From: Sporosarcina quadrami
GTDB taxonomy: Bacteria; Bacillota; Bacilli; Bacillales_A; Planococcaceae
DNA length: 37,807 nucleotides
Assembly (NCBI RefSeq): GCF_014836615.1
Contig: NZ_JACSQN010000022.1
Coordinates: 1 to 37,807, forward strand
Direction: 5' to 3'
Both the position numbers and the translations under genes were made by a program. Each line of letters begins with the position of its first letter. The stretch's first letter is position 1. The notes beneath the pieces are model-generated. The model was not told the DNA's origin. It saw only the letters and a list, made by a program, of their open reading frames with translations, and did not search any database. Below, one piece after another: positions 21,270 through 31,065 of the stretch.

Positions 21270-22652
21270 GTGAAAGGAATGAGTTCGTTGAATCCACAAA
21301 GCGATAATCAAATACCGCATCTTTTTGCAAGATTGCTGAACAAGCTTCAAGTAGCTGGAGACACTATACATACTCCTATCGAAATAGACGAAGAGAATGC
21401 ACAATTGCTTTTTATTAAAAGTGTCATTGATGGTAACCAACTTCAGAATACAATCATTAAACCATTCTTTGAACTTGCATCTGAGAAGCGGTTTTTGCAG
21501 TATCTCGATTCCTTGCCGAATAAGATTGAAATAGTTGATGAAGAAACATTGCTTGTGGAATTGACTAGAGGCATGTTGCTGATTAATGTTCAACAACGGT
21601 ATGTTTTAATCGACATAAAAAAAGTCAATACGGATTCCGTTCAAATCACTTCATTGGAGCCTACAATTTATGGACCGCAAGGCGGTTTGAGCGAGAGTCT
21701 TGAAACTAACATCAATCTTCTCAGACAGCGATATGCTGAGCCATCTTTAGCTGTTGAAATTACTACACTGACTGATCGTTCCAAGTCCGTGCTTGCCATA
21801 CTATATGACAAGGAAGTAGTAGACACAGAAGTACTGGATACAGTAAGAAAACGTTTAGGGCAATTAAACAATCCGCTAATTCAATCGACTGCAGATTTGG
21901 AGCTCTATTTAAATCAAGAAAAGTTCGCCTTATTCCCATCTACTTTACTGACCGAAAGACCTGACAGAATCGTATACAATCTAGCAGGAGGAAAGGTTAT
22001 TATAATGTTGGACGGCAGTCCGCAAGTAACGATGGCTCCTGCTGTTTTTTTTGATTTCATGGTGTCAATGGACGACCACTACCACAATTTCTGGACTTCC
22101 ATTTCCACGACTTTCTTACGTTACGCAGGATTATTTACTTGTACAGTACTACCCGCATTATATGTAGCGATCATTTCGTACAATCCAGATGTAATTCGAA
22201 CAGAATTGGCTTTGACTGTAGCCGGTAGCCGTATAGGGGTACCTTATCCATCCTATATAGAAGTGATTTTCATGCTCGTCTTTATAGAATTGCTTACTGA
22301 AGCGAGTATCCGTTTGCCAAAAGCAGTCAGTGCAACAGCTACCACTGTAGGTGGTCTAATACTAGGTACGGCAGTTGTTGAGGCCGCTCTAGCCTCTAAT
22401 ATCATGATCATTGTCGTTTCACTTGTAGCTATATCCACTTTCGTAATCCCTATTAATGAAATGAGTTTTTCAGTGAGGGCTACTCGTTTCTTTTTATTAC
22501 TTTATGCAACTCTTTTTGGTCTAGCTGGAGTGATTATCGGTTTCGTCGGAATTATTATGTACTTGGCGAATAAGGAAAGTTTCGGGAAACCTTATTTAAA
22601 GTTCTATTGGAAGAACCGTTCAGAAGAAATAAAAGGGGGATTAAAGAAATGA
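21270..22652 (+). CDS. Spore germinant receptor A subunit (GerA/GerKA family)
   Basis: This 460-residue protein has a soluble N-terminal half of about 240 residues (FIKSVIDGNQLQ; later ADLELYLNQEKFALFPSTLLTERPDRIVYNLAGGKVIIMLDGSPQV) and then a membrane half with four to five helices (YHNFWTSISTTFLRYAG, FIELLTEASIRLPK). It would sit in the spore inner membrane as part of a nutrient receptor. The GTG start is chosen because GAAAGGA lies 7 nt upstream; the ATG three codons later has no proper spacing. Its stop overlaps the next gene by 4 nt. Which germinant it senses cannot be told. Confidence 0.92.
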   Translation: MKGMSSLNPQSDNQIPHLFARLLNKLQVAGDTIHTPIEIDEENAQLLFIKSVIDGNQLQNTIIKPFFELASEKRFLQYLDSLPNKIEIVDEETLLVELTRGMLLINVQQRYVLIDIKKVNTDSVQITSLEPTIYGPQGGLSESLETNINLLRQRYAEPSLAVEITTLTDRSKSVLAILYDKEVVDTEVLDTVRKRLGQLNNPLIQSTADLELYLNQEKFALFPSTLLTERPDRIVYNLAGGKVIIMLDGSPQVTMAPAVFFDFMVSMDDHYHNFWTSISTTFLRYAGLFTCTVLPALYVAIISYNPDVIRTELALTVAGSRIGVPYPSYIEVIFMLVFIELLTEASIRLPKAVSATATTVGGLILGTAVVEAALASNIMIIVVSLVAISTFVIPINEMSFSVRATRFFLLLYATLFGLAGVIIGFVGIIMYLANKESFGKPYLKFYWKNRSEEIKGGLKK

Positions 22653-23743
22653 ATCGATTCCTCTATTATTTGATATTCATCAATATGATTGCGAATATTA
22701 TCGCATCCGTTCCTCGCATTCTCATTCTTGAAAAATCAAATGGCGCTATAATAGCCATGGTTTTAGGTACAATCGCTGGGCTTTTGATAACATATATTAC
22801 GATCAAGTTCTACAATGCATTTCCCGGTAAAAACTTGATGGAACTGTTAAAAATTTATACACCAAAATGGTTTTCTATTTCTGTTCTGATCTATTTCGCT
22901 GCCAATTGGTACATTGCAGGCTCGATTACGCTTGTTACTTTCACATTTGTTCTCATTCGTTTTTTAACTCCTGAAATGCCGATAATAACAATCGCCATCA
23001 GTTTATTAATCGTTGTTTCCAGTTCTTTATTAATTAAAACGAAAAGCATCCTATATATGATTGAAATCACTATTGTCATTTTTTCTCCTCTGATCATTTT
23101 CTTTCTTATGAAATCCGTTTTCAATGATGTTTTTGAAATTGATTTTGTCAAAATCGCATTGATGCATATTAATGAACTGCCAAACTACTCAGCATTTACA
23201 GCATCAACATATCTCTATATCGGAATCGTAAATATGGCGGTCTTCAATACTTTCTTTATGAAAAGGATTAAACTTGGCATTTTACCATTACTCATTCTCG
23301 GAGCCGGTGGTCTCTTTGTCATATCCTTGACGTATTTTGTGCCCATAGGGATTGGTGGTTTTGATAAAATTGACGATCTCATTTATCCGTGGATTTCAAC
23401 TAGTGACTCCATTCGTATGAAATTCGGAATTATTGAAAGGCTGACATTTTTCTTTTTGCTTGTTTTTTTAGCGATTGCCATATTGAGTATATCCATTCAT
23501 TGGCACGGTGCATGCAGATTATTGCAAAGCGCTTTAGGTCTTGAAAAATTCAAATGGAAAGGACATGATTTGTCGCCTATTTTTTGTGCAATCCTCTTTT
23601 CTTTCGTAAGCTTCCTACTCATTTTATATTTGTCAGAGGGACAATTATTTTCATATACAACTTATTTCTTTAATCTGCTCCCTGTTTTCTTCGGCATCTC
23701 CATGGTTGTTTTCCTTGTCATAAAAAGGAGGGCTGCAAAATGA
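22649..23743 (+). CDS. Spore germinant receptor B subunit (GerB/GerKB family)
   Basis: This 364-residue polytopic membrane protein has about ten hydrophobic helices and belongs to the endospore germination permease family related to amino-acid transporters; in the receptor it is thought to bind the nutrient. The ATG at 22649 follows AAAAGGGGG by 8 nt and overlaps the A-subunit stop as ATGA. It ends with VFLVIKRRAAK and overlaps the C subunit by 4 nt, so the three genes are translationally coupled. An open extension upstream lies inside the A gene and is not used. Confidence 0.92.
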   Translation: MNRFLYYLIFINMIANIIASVPRILILEKSNGAIIAMVLGTIAGLLITYITIKFYNAFPGKNLMELLKIYTPKWFSISVLIYFAANWYIAGSITLVTFTFVLIRFLTPEMPIITIAISLLIVVSSSLLIKTKSILYMIEITIVIFSPLIIFFLMKSVFNDVFEIDFVKIALMHINELPNYSAFTASTYLYIGIVNMAVFNTFFMKRIKLGILPLLILGAGGLFVISLTYFVPIGIGGFDKIDDLIYPWISTSDSIRMKFGIIERLTFFFLLVFLAIAILSISIHWHGACRLLQSALGLEKFKWKGHDLSPIFCAILFSFVSFLLILYLSEGQLFSYTTYFFNLLPVFFGISMVVFLVIKRRAAK

Positions 23744-24837
23744 GAGTTTTCACACTTGCGATTATTTTACTACTCTCAACAGTAATCCAATCTGGTTGTG
23801 CGTTTAAAGATATTGATAAGCGTATTTTAATTGTGGCGATTGGAATTGACCCTGCCGAAAATAGTGAAGGTTACAAAGTGACTTTAAAAATCGCTTTGCC
23901 CGTTGCTTCTGTAAAACAAGCGTCAGGACCTCGGTTTGCTTATTTTACGGAAGAAAGTGAAACAGTTGGCGAGTCGCTTCGCATTTTGGAAACGCATATT
24001 GATAAAGTATTGGAATTCGGCCATGTTAAAGCAATTGTCATTAATGAGGAACTTTTTAAAGATGGTATTGAAGATTTCATGGATTACTTCACTAGGAGAG
24101 CAGATATCCAATTAATAGCTTATGTTATAGCTGCCCGGCCTTCTGCAGAGGAAATATTGAAAATAGAACCCGATACAGAAGCAGCTTCAACGGTTTCATT
24201 ATTGAACTTCTTTGACGACACAGGAACAGAAAGTCCTTATATAACGACAAGCTTTCTATTTCAATTCAGACGTGATTATCTCGGTAAAGGGATTGATTCA
24301 TTTGTGCCAATAATTGAAACAAATGAGGAAAAGAATGAATTGATTGTAAATAAAGCAATTGTGTCAGGAGAAGGATCTGACCCTATCGTACTGGATCAGA
24401 TCAAGACAAAATACTATAACTCATTATTTAAAAGCAAAGCTGGTATGGATTATAAAGTTGAGGATGATAATCTTACATTTATGCTTTACATCGATAAAGT
24501 GAAAATGTCTTACAAAATTATCGAAGAAGATAAAAAGCCGACATCGATAAAAATAAACGCAAAATTTGTCGGGATCATCGGTCAATCCAATCACGCATTA
24601 TCTCAAGATAAGTTGAATCATTATAATGAGCTTTCCGAAAAAGCGATAAAAGAGAAAATGACGGACTTTTTTAAGACTCTCCAGGAGGCAGGTTTGGATC
24701 CAGGTTTCGGTTTACGGTATCGAGCTACACGATTAAACAGTGACGGGTTATATGAAAAATGGGAAGAAGCCTATAAAGATCTTCCAATCGATATTAACGT
24801 AACAGTGAAACTGAAAAGTACAGGTGCTCTTGAATGA
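23740..24837 (+). CDS. Spore germinant receptor C subunit, lipoprotein (GerC/GerKC family)
   Basis: This 365-residue Ger(x)C-family lipoprotein has the lipobox VIQSGC (Cys20), then CAFKDIDKRILIVAIGIDPAE, typical of the family, and the three-domain ectodomain ending in ITVKLKSTG-type strands. It would be anchored to the outer face of the spore inner membrane and complete the A-B-C receptor. AAAAGGAGG lies 8 nt before the ATG. It is the last gene of the operon and converges on purD at a shared hairpin. Confidence 0.92.
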   Translation: MRVFTLAIILLLSTVIQSGCAFKDIDKRILIVAIGIDPAENSEGYKVTLKIALPVASVKQASGPRFAYFTEESETVGESLRILETHIDKVLEFGHVKAIVINEELFKDGIEDFMDYFTRRADIQLIAYVIAARPSAEEILKIEPDTEAASTVSLLNFFDDTGTESPYITTSFLFQFRRDYLGKGIDSFVPIIETNEEKNELIVNKAIVSGEGSDPIVLDQIKTKYYNSLFKSKAGMDYKVEDDNLTFMLYIDKVKMSYKIIEEDKKPTSIKINAKFVGIIGQSNHALSQDKLNHYNELSEKAIKEKMTDFFKTLQEAGLDPGFGLRYRATRLNSDGLYEKWEEAYKDLPIDINVTVKLKSTGALE

Positions 24838-24878
24838 AAAACAGGCCTCTCCGTCATCTCTGGAGAGGCCTGTTACTA
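24836..24878. terminator. Bidirectional terminator between the Ger operon and purD
   Basis: ACAGGCCTCTCC (24841-24852) pairs perfectly with 24862-24873 around a 9-nt loop. On the minus strand the stem is followed by five T, so it is strongest for the purine operon; on the plus strand the tail is TACTATT. It lies 3 nt after the gerC stop and 11 nt after purD. Confidence 0.85.
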
Positions 24879-24884
24879 TTAATA

Positions 24885-26141
24885 TTATTCGAATGTTCGC
24901 CAACCAATATCTGTCCGGTAAAAGAAACCGCGCCATTCAAGTCCATCCAATCCTTCATAGACTTTTCGTTGCGCCTCTTTCAACGTTGATGCACGGGATG
25001 TGACTAGTACAACTCGTCCGCCATTACTCACAAACCGTTCACCTAACAGCTTCGTTCCTGCGTGGAATACGTCAAGTTCAGCAGAAAGGTTGCTAAGATC
25101 AGGTAGACTCTTTCCTTTTTCGACTTCACCGGGATATCCGTCAGCAGCGACAACAACTCCAAGTACCGCATCCTCTGACCATTTTAAATCATATGGTTTG
25201 CCATCCATAAGAGCCATCATGAATTCACCAAAATCAGATGTCATACGAGGTAAGACGACTTGCGTTTCTGGATCTCCGAAACGTGCATTAAACTCAATTA
25301 CTTTCGGGCCGTTTTTTGTGAGGATAAGTCCAGCGTATAAAATTCCTGTAAAAGACATGCCTTCTTCAGTCATAGCTTCAACGGTCGGTTTAACGACTTT
25401 ATCATACGACTCTTGAATGACGAATTCAAGGATTTGCGGGACTGGTGAATAAGCACCCATTCCACCTGTATTCGGACCTTGGTCACCATTGAATGCACGT
25501 TTATGATCTTGTGCGATTACCATAGGATAGATTTGTCCATCATGAACGAATGACATATAGGAAAATTCTTCGCCGTCAAGAAACTCCTCAATGACGACTT
25601 TCGAAGAAGACTCACCGAACTTCTGATTGCCGATCATATCTTCTACTGCTTCATATGCTTCATCAATGGTCATTGCAACAACTACGCCTTTACCTGCTGC
25701 AAGTCCATCCGCTTTCACAACGATAGGTGCACCGTTTTCTTCAATGAACGATTTCGCTTCATCAACATCTGTAAAAGTGCCGTATGCAGCAGTCGGAATA
25801 TCATATTTTCTCATTAATTCTTTAGCAAACGCTTTGCTGCCTTCAATTTGAGCGGCGGCTTTAGTAGGGCCGAATATTCGTAAATTCCGTTCATTGAAGT
25901 AATCAACAATTCCTTCTGCCAATGGCTGCTCAGGACCGACAAATGTCAGGTCAATTTTAGTAGAAGCTGCAAAATGAGCTAGTCCCTCGAAATCATCTGC
26001 ACGAAGATTCACGATTGTCGCATCAGTTGCCATACCATCATTTCCAGGTGCTGCAAACACTTCAGAAACGGACGCGGACTGTTTGAACTGCCTGGCAATA
26101 GCATGCTCCCTTCCCCCACTACCGATTACAAGTACTTTCAT
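24885..26141 (-). CDS. purD: Phosphoribosylamine-glycine ligase (GAR synthetase)
   Basis: This 418-residue ATP-grasp enzyme joins phosphoribosylamine and glycine, step 2 of purine synthesis. The N-terminus is MKVLVIGSGGREHAIA, the nucleotide site KADGLAAGKGVVVA, and the metal/ATP site IEFNARFGDPETQVVLPR; QDHKRAFNGDQGPNTGGMGAYSP is near-consensus (Asn where Asp is usual). GAGAGGGG precedes the ATG. It is the last gene of the purine operon, 17 nt after purH, as in B. subtilis. Confidence 0.97.
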   Translation of the reverse strand: MKVLVIGSGGREHAIARQFKQSASVSEVFAAPGNDGMATDATIVNLRADDFEGLAHFAASTKIDLTFVGPEQPLAEGIVDYFNERNLRIFGPTKAAAQIEGSKAFAKELMRKYDIPTAAYGTFTDVDEAKSFIEENGAPIVVKADGLAAGKGVVVAMTIDEAYEAVEDMIGNQKFGESSSKVVIEEFLDGEEFSYMSFVHDGQIYPMVIAQDHKRAFNGDQGPNTGGMGAYSPVPQILEFVIQESYDKVVKPTVEAMTEEGMSFTGILYAGLILTKNGPKVIEFNARFGDPETQVVLPRMTSDFGEFMMALMDGKPYDLKWSEDAVLGVVVAADGYPGEVEKGKSLPDLSNLSAELDVFHAGTKLLGERFVSNGGRVVLVTSRASTLKEAQRKVYEGLDGLEWRGFFYRTDIGWRTFE

Positions 26142-26158
26142 TTGCGATTTCCCCTCTC

Positions 26159-27694
26159 TCAGTGCTTGAAATGGCGAACGCCAGTGAATACCATTGTGAT
26201 GCCGTTTTCATTCGCTTTTTTAATGGAATCCTCGTCTTTCACAGATCCACCAGGTTGAATGATTGCCGTAATGCCCGCTTGTGCAGCAGCTTCGACAGTA
26301 TCATCCATCGGGAAGAATGCGTCCGATGCAAGTGCTGCACCTTTTGCACGCTCGCCTGCTTGTGTAAGTGCAATTCCTGCTGCTCCGACACGGTTCATTT
26401 GTCCAGCACCGACACCAAGCGTCATATGCGAATCTGTAACGACGATGGCATTCGATTTCACGTGTTTGACTACGGCCCATCCGAGTTTAAGTGCTTCCCA
26501 CTCTTCTTCCGTCGGCTCACGGTCCGTTGCAACCTTAATATCAGCGTCTTCAAAACCGAATGCATCCGGCTCTTGCATGAGCAAGCCACCTTCAACTGAC
26601 ACGGTATTCCAGTTGTCTTTTTTATGCTGTGTAAATGGAATTGTAAGCAGGCGGATATTTTTCTTTTTTGTCAATAAAGCAAGTGCCTCTTCTGAGAATA
26701 AAGGTGCAATGATAATTTCCAAAAAGATTTCCGAAAGCTTTTCTGCAGTTGCTGTATCTACTTCACGGTTCAGTGCAACGATACCGCCGAAGATGGACAT
26801 CGAGTCTGCTTCATATGCTTTATTGAATGCTTCAGCTATTGTTTCCCCAGTTCCTACACCACAAGGATTCATATGTTTCACTGCTACTGCTGCCGGTTGC
26901 TGAAATTCCTTAACAATCTGGATAGCCGCATTCGCGTCCTGGATATTGTTATAAGACAATTCCTTGCCGTGCAATTGTTCAGCATAGGCAATTGAGAAGT
27001 CAGAGCCTAGCGGACGGCTATAAAACGCCGCTTTCTGGTGTGGATTTTCACCGTAACGAAGCGGCTGTTTCAGTTCATATGTATACGTAACTTGCTCCGG
27101 GAATTCCTCAGCTGTAAGGTCAGTGAGGTAGCTTGCGATTAGTGCATCATAAGCTGCTGTGTGACGGAATACTTTTGCTGCAAGACGACGGCGTGTTTCA
27201 AGCGTTGTCTGCCCATCTGATTTTAATTCCACAAGAACTTGTTCGTAATCTGTTGCGTCGACGATTACCGTCACATAGGCGTGGTTCTTGGCAGATGCAC
27301 GAAGCATTGCCGGTCCACCGATGTCGATGTTTTCGATTGCATCTTCAGTAGTGACGTCAGGTTTTGAGATTGTTTCTTTGAATGGGTAGAGATTGACGCA
27401 GACGATATGAATCGGCTGGATGCCGTGTTCCGTCATTTGTGCTTGGTGTGACGGGTCGTCTTGTTTAGCTAGAAGTCCGCCGTGGATGAGCGGGTTTAGT
27501 GTTTTGACACGGCCTTCCATAATTTCAGGGAAGCCTGTTATTTCGTCGACAGCTGTTACTGCGACACCATTTTCTTTCAGATGTTTCATCGTTCCGCCTG
27601 TTGATAGGATTTCATAGTCAAGTGCTACAAGCGCTTGTGCAAACGCCAATATTCCTTTTTTGTCCGATACGCTGAGCAAAGCACGTTTTTTCAC
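26159..27694 (-). CDS. purH: AICAR transformylase / IMP cyclohydrolase
   Basis: This 511-residue bifunctional enzyme catalyses the last two steps to IMP. The N-terminal IMP cyclohydrolase has the MGS fold ([22 protein letters not shown]); the C-terminal transformylase begins about residue 200 and shows [34 protein letters not shown] and KHVKSNAIV. The start is GTG with GGAGGG 7 nt upstream. One deviation: the usual TLHP of the cyclohydrolase half reads TLNP (Asn67). A 303-nt gap with a repeat element separates it from purN upstream. Confidence 0.97.
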   Translation of the reverse strand: MKKRALLSVSDKKGILAFAQALVALDYEILSTGGTMKHLKENGVAVTAVDEITGFPEIMEGRVKTLNPLIHGGLLAKQDDPSHQAQMTEHGIQPIHIVCVNLYPFKETISKPDVTTEDAIENIDIGGPAMLRASAKNHAYVTVIVDATDYEQVLVELKSDGQTTLETRRRLAAKVFRHTAAYDALIASYLTDLTAEEFPEQVTYTYELKQPLRYGENPHQKAAFYSRPLGSDFSIAYAEQLHGKELSYNNIQDANAAIQIVKEFQQPAAVAVKHMNPCGVGTGETIAEAFNKAYEADSMSIFGGIVALNREVDTATAEKLSEIFLEIIIAPLFSEEALALLTKKKNIRLLTIPFTQHKKDNWNTVSVEGGLLMQEPDAFGFEDADIKVATDREPTEEEWEALKLGWAVVKHVKSNAIVVTDSHMTLGVGAGQMNRVGAAGIALTQAGERAKGAALASDAFFPMDDTVEAAAQAGITAIIQPGGSVKDEDSIKKANENGITMVFTGVRHFKH

Positions 27695-27724
27695 GAATAA
27701 ACCCTCCGATTATAGAAATTAGTA

Positions 27725-27930
27725 TTACATTGATTTCCGTTCCGGCGGACGCTTTCCTGGGGGCGGGCGGTAAGCCTCCTCGGACGCTGCGCGTCTCTCC
27801 GGGGTCTTACCTGTCAGGGCAAAGATGTGCTCCTTTACGCTGCGCTTCACTCGCAAAAGCCGTTCTTCGTCACGGCTCTCGCTTATCCCCAAGGAGTCGC
27901 CGCCTGCACTTCAATCAACAGAGCTTCTTC
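27725..27930. repeat. GC-rich imperfect palindromic repeat element in the purN-purH gap
   Basis: The 303-nt gap 27695-27997 is mostly filled by a GC-rich block unlike its AT-rich flanks. Its ends form an imperfect inverted repeat: TTGATTTCCGTTCC...GGCGGACGCTTTCC at the left faces GGAGTCGCCGCC...CTTCAATCAA at the right. Inside are further stems (GGTAAG with CTTACC; GACGCTGCGCGTC; AGCCGT with ACGGCT). From memory, blocks with 'GGCGGACGCTTTCC' and 'GGAGTCGCCGCC' ends recur between genes in Bacillaceae and Planococcaceae genomes; copy number in this genome is unknown. Open frames across it are a by-product of its GC content. The last 70 nt before purN are AT-rich. Confidence 0.75.
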
Positions 27931-27997
27931 TAATAAAGATACGAAACAGTTTATAAAATAACAAAATACAAATACACAGATATAGTTAGTACTTGTA

Positions 27998-28570
27998 TTA
28001 CTGTTCAAACAGCAATTTTAATGTTTCTTTATAAAGAACATGCTCCACGGCATGAATGGCTTCAGCTGTACTTTCTGCGTCGCCTTCAACAACACGGACA
28101 GCTTCCTGAGATAGTATTGGACCAGTGTCCATTCCCGCATCTACCAGATGGACGGTGACGCCTGTCACTTTCACTCCGTGGTCGACTGCTTGTCCGATTG
28201 CATCTTTCCCCGGGAATGAAGGGAGTAGGGACGGATGGATGTTGACGATGCGTGATGGGTAAGCGGATAAAAGATCATGTCCGATCAGCCGCATGTAGCC
28301 TGCCAGGATAATCCACTCGGTTTCGGATGCACGTAGCGTGTCGATGATTGCATGTTCATGGGCTTGTTTTGATACGAATGCTTTTGGTTGTAGTACTGTG
28401 ACTGGAATTTTAGCTTGTTTGGCACGTTCAATAACGTAGGCTTCCGGTTTGTCTGTGATGACGTGGACGATTTCCGCGTGTAGTTCTCCTTCGCGGCATG
28501 CTTGTTCAAGAGCCGTGAAATTGCTGCCGCTTCCTGATGCGAAAACGGCCATCCTCACTTTTTCAGTCAT
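27998..28570 (-). CDS. purN: Phosphoribosylglycinamide formyltransferase
   Basis: This 190-residue enzyme transfers a formyl group from 10-formyl-THF to GAR (step 3). It starts [17 protein letters not shown] (phosphate loop) and holds the catalytic Asn and His in [14 protein letters not shown] and the Asp in [13 protein letters not shown]. The ATG overlaps the purM stop by 4 nt, with GGGAG 9 nt upstream. All catalytic residues are present. Confidence 0.96.
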   Translation of the reverse strand: MTEKVRMAVFASGSGSNFTALEQACREGELHAEIVHVITDKPEAYVIERAKQAKIPVTVLQPKAFVSKQAHEHAIIDTLRASETEWIILAGYMRLIGHDLLSAYPSRIVNIHPSLLPSFPGKDAIGQAVDHGVKVTGVTVHLVDAGMDTGPILSQEAVRVVEGDAESTAEAIHAVEHVLYKETLKLLFEQ

Positions 28571-29625
28571 TCGGACAAACTCCCGTCATGGTTTCCTAGG
28601 AATGTGATGCTTGATCCTCTTGTTACGCGACCAATTTCAAACGCATCTTCTCCATGCAACGCGGCAATTTGTATGGCACGCTTCGCTTGTTCTGCAGGTA
28701 AAGCAATGACAAATCCGATGCCCATGTTGAAGACGCTGTACAGGTCTTTATCAGCCAACTTACCTTTGTCTTTGAGCATTTTAAAGATTGGCAGTACTGG
28801 CCAAGAGCCTAGATTGACTTCGACTCCGAATCCGGATTGGAACATTCTCGGAAGGTTCTCGTAGAAACCACCGCCTGTAATATGGCCCATTGCATGCAAT
28901 TCAAGTTCATCGTTCATTTGAAGAATAGGCTTCGCATAAATTTTTGTCGGTTCAAGTAGTGCATGTCCGACTCTTCCAAGCTCTTCGTATCCAGCAATGT
29001 ACTCATCAATTGTATAGCCTTGCTCTTCTAGAACGATTTGACGAACAAGTGAAAATCCGTTGGAGTGAATGCCGCTCGATGCAATTCCAACAAGGACGTC
29101 TCCTTCTACAACTTTTTCACCTGTCACGATTTTGCTCTTTTCACATGCGCCGACAGCAAATCCTGCAAGGTCATATTCTTCAATATCGTACAGACCAGGC
29201 ATTTCTGCAGTTTCGCCACCGATCAATGCTGCACCGGACTGCACACAACCGTCTGCGATTCCTTTAACGATGGCTTCGACTTTTTCAGGGACCGCTTTGC
29301 CAAGTGCAATATAATCCAGGAAGTACAATGGCTCTGCACCTTGGGCAACAATATCGTTGACACACATCGCAACACAGTCAATACCAATCGTGTCGTGTTT
29401 GTCAGCCATAAAAGCCAATTTCAATTTTGTTCCTACACCATCAGTTCCTGAAACGAGAACAGGCTCCTTGTAATTGAGTTCAGAAAGATCGAACATCCCA
29501 CCGAAACCGCCGAAAGCTCCCGTCACACCTTTACGTACAGTACGTGCCACATGGGACTTCATCCGTTCAACGGACTCGTAACCTGCTTCTATATTAACGC
29601 CTGCTTTTTCGTATGCTTTTGACAT
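28567..29625 (-). CDS. purM: Phosphoribosylformylglycinamidine cyclo-ligase (AIR synthetase)
   Basis: This 352-residue enzyme of the PurM/PurL ATP-binding superfamily closes the imidazole ring (step 5). Landmarks are [71 protein letters not shown] and FNMGIGF, all canonical. The ATG at 29625 follows AAGGAG by 8 nt; an in-frame GTG three codons earlier is too close to that site. It lies 12 nt after purF and overlaps purN. Confidence 0.96.
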   Translation of the reverse strand: MSKAYEKAGVNIEAGYESVERMKSHVARTVRKGVTGAFGGFGGMFDLSELNYKEPVLVSGTDGVGTKLKLAFMADKHDTIGIDCVAMCVNDIVAQGAEPLYFLDYIALGKAVPEKVEAIVKGIADGCVQSGAALIGGETAEMPGLYDIEEYDLAGFAVGACEKSKIVTGEKVVEGDVLVGIASSGIHSNGFSLVRQIVLEEQGYTIDEYIAGYEELGRVGHALLEPTKIYAKPILQMNDELELHAMGHITGGGFYENLPRMFQSGFGVEVNLGSWPVLPIFKMLKDKGKLADKDLYSVFNMGIGFVIALPAEQAKRAIQIAALHGEDAFEIGRVTRGSSITFLGNHDGSLSE

Positions 29626-29637
29626 CGTAAGCACTCC

Positions 29638-31065
29638 TTATCGTCCATATTCTTTTTCATGGGGTAAAACGGTATCCGCATAAATATCAGTTGGATATTC
29701 ACCTGTGAAACATGCGAGACATTGTCCGCAGTTTTTCATTTCATCCGGTCTGCCAATCGCTTTCAGCATACCTTCAGCAGATAGGAACGTCAGTGAATCT
29801 GCACCGATTAAATCACGTACTTCATCAACTGTGCGACCCGTTGCAATCAATTCCGAATCCGTACTAATATCTACTCCGTAAAAACAAGGACTTACTAGCG
29901 GAGGCGCTCCGATGACAACGTGCACTTCTGTCGCGCCTGCATCTTTCAACATCTTAACGATTCGTTTCGATGTCGTACCACGTACAATCGAATCATCGAC
30001 CATGACAACTCGTTTGCCTGCTACAACTTGATGCACGGGCGAAAGCTTCATCTTCACGCCACGTTCGCGCATGGATTGCGTCGGTTGGATGAACGTACGG
30101 CCTACATATCTATTTTTAATTAACCCAAGTTCATAAGGTATTCCGCTCTCTTCAGAGAACCCGATTGCTGCGGAAATACTGGAATCAGGTACACCCGTAA
30201 CGACATCTGCTTCAATCTTCACTTCACGCGCAAGCTGTTTTCCGCAACGTTTACGTGCCATATGGATGTTAATGCCGTCTATATCTGAATCCGGTCTTGA
30301 GAAATAGACATATTCCATCGAACACATTGCAGGATTAGCTGCTTCTGCGAACCTGTCCGATACTAACCCTTTATCATTGATAATTATTAATTCACCTGGA
30401 GCGACCGAGCGAATCGGTTCTGCACCGATTAAGTCAAACGCACAAGTTTCAGATGATACAACCCATGAATCACCTAACTTCCCAAGTGACAACGGGCGTA
30501 ATCCATTCGGATCTTGAGCGACCATTAAGCCTTCTTCTGTCAGAACGACAAATGCAAAAGCACCTTTTAGCATCGATAGTGCTTTCTTTACACGGTCTCT
30601 TTGTGTCAATGAACCACTGCTGCTTCGCTTAATCAAGTGCGCCAACACTTCAGTATCGGACGTTGTCTGAAAAATACTGCCCTGTCTTTCAAGGCTTTCC
30701 TTCAAGTCCTTCGCATTGACCAAGTTTCCGTTATGCGCAATTGCCATGCTACCTGTTGTGGAACGGAAGACGAGCGGCTGGACATTTTCCGCACCGCGCC
30801 CCTCCGCTGTCGTGTAACGCACTTGGCCGATTGCACAATTGCCTGTCAACGAATTGAATGCATCTCCAGTAAAGACGTCATTAACGAGTCCTTCACCTTT
30901 TACAACATGTAAGCCTTTATCATCTTTCGTTACAATTCCAGCGCCTTCTTGACCCCGGTGTTGTAATGCGTGCAGTCCGTAATAACTTAGTTGCGCCGCA
31001 TCTTCATGACCCCAAATTCCGAATATGCCACATTCTTCGTTCAGGCCTCTGAGTTCAGCAAGCAT
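29638..31065 (-). CDS. purF: Amidophosphoribosyltransferase
   Basis: This 475-residue first enzyme of the pathway converts PRPP and glutamine to phosphoribosylamine. An 11-residue propeptide ([11 protein letters not shown]) precedes the nucleophile Cys12 (CGIFGIWGH), which is intact. The glutaminase domain shows [16 protein letters not shown] and TTSDTEV; the transferase domain has the PRPP loop [14 protein letters not shown]. Cysteines of the [4Fe-4S] cluster ([19 protein letters not shown]) are present. The usual GHVRYAT reads GQVRYTT. The start at 31065 follows AAAGGGG by 8 nt and lies inside the end of purL (25-nt overlap). Confidence 0.96.
   Translation of the reverse strand: MLAELRGLNEECGIFGIWGHEDAAQLSYYGLHALQHRGQEGAGIVTKDDKGLHVVKGEGLVNDVFTGDAFNSLTGNCAIGQVRYTTAEGRGAENVQPLVFRSTTGSMAIAHNGNLVNAKDLKESLERQGSIFQTTSDTEVLAHLIKRSSSGSLTQRDRVKKALSMLKGAFAFVVLTEEGLMVAQDPNGLRPLSLGKLGDSWVVSSETCAFDLIGAEPIRSVAPGELIIINDKGLVSDRFAEAANPAMCSMEYVYFSRPDSDIDGINIHMARKRCGKQLAREVKIEADVVTGVPDSSISAAIGFSEESGIPYELGLIKNRYVGRTFIQPTQSMRERGVKMKLSPVHQVVAGKRVVMVDDSIVRGTTSKRIVKMLKDAGATEVHVVIGAPPLVSPCFYGVDISTDSELIATGRTVDEVRDLIGADSLTFLSAEGMLKAIGRPDEMKNCGQCLACFTGEYPTDIYADTVLPHEKEYGR

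Noticed and set aside
27730..27933. A 67-codon plus-strand frame in the purN-purH gap
   Set aside because: It lies wholly inside the palindromic repeat element, with no ribosome site and biased composition.
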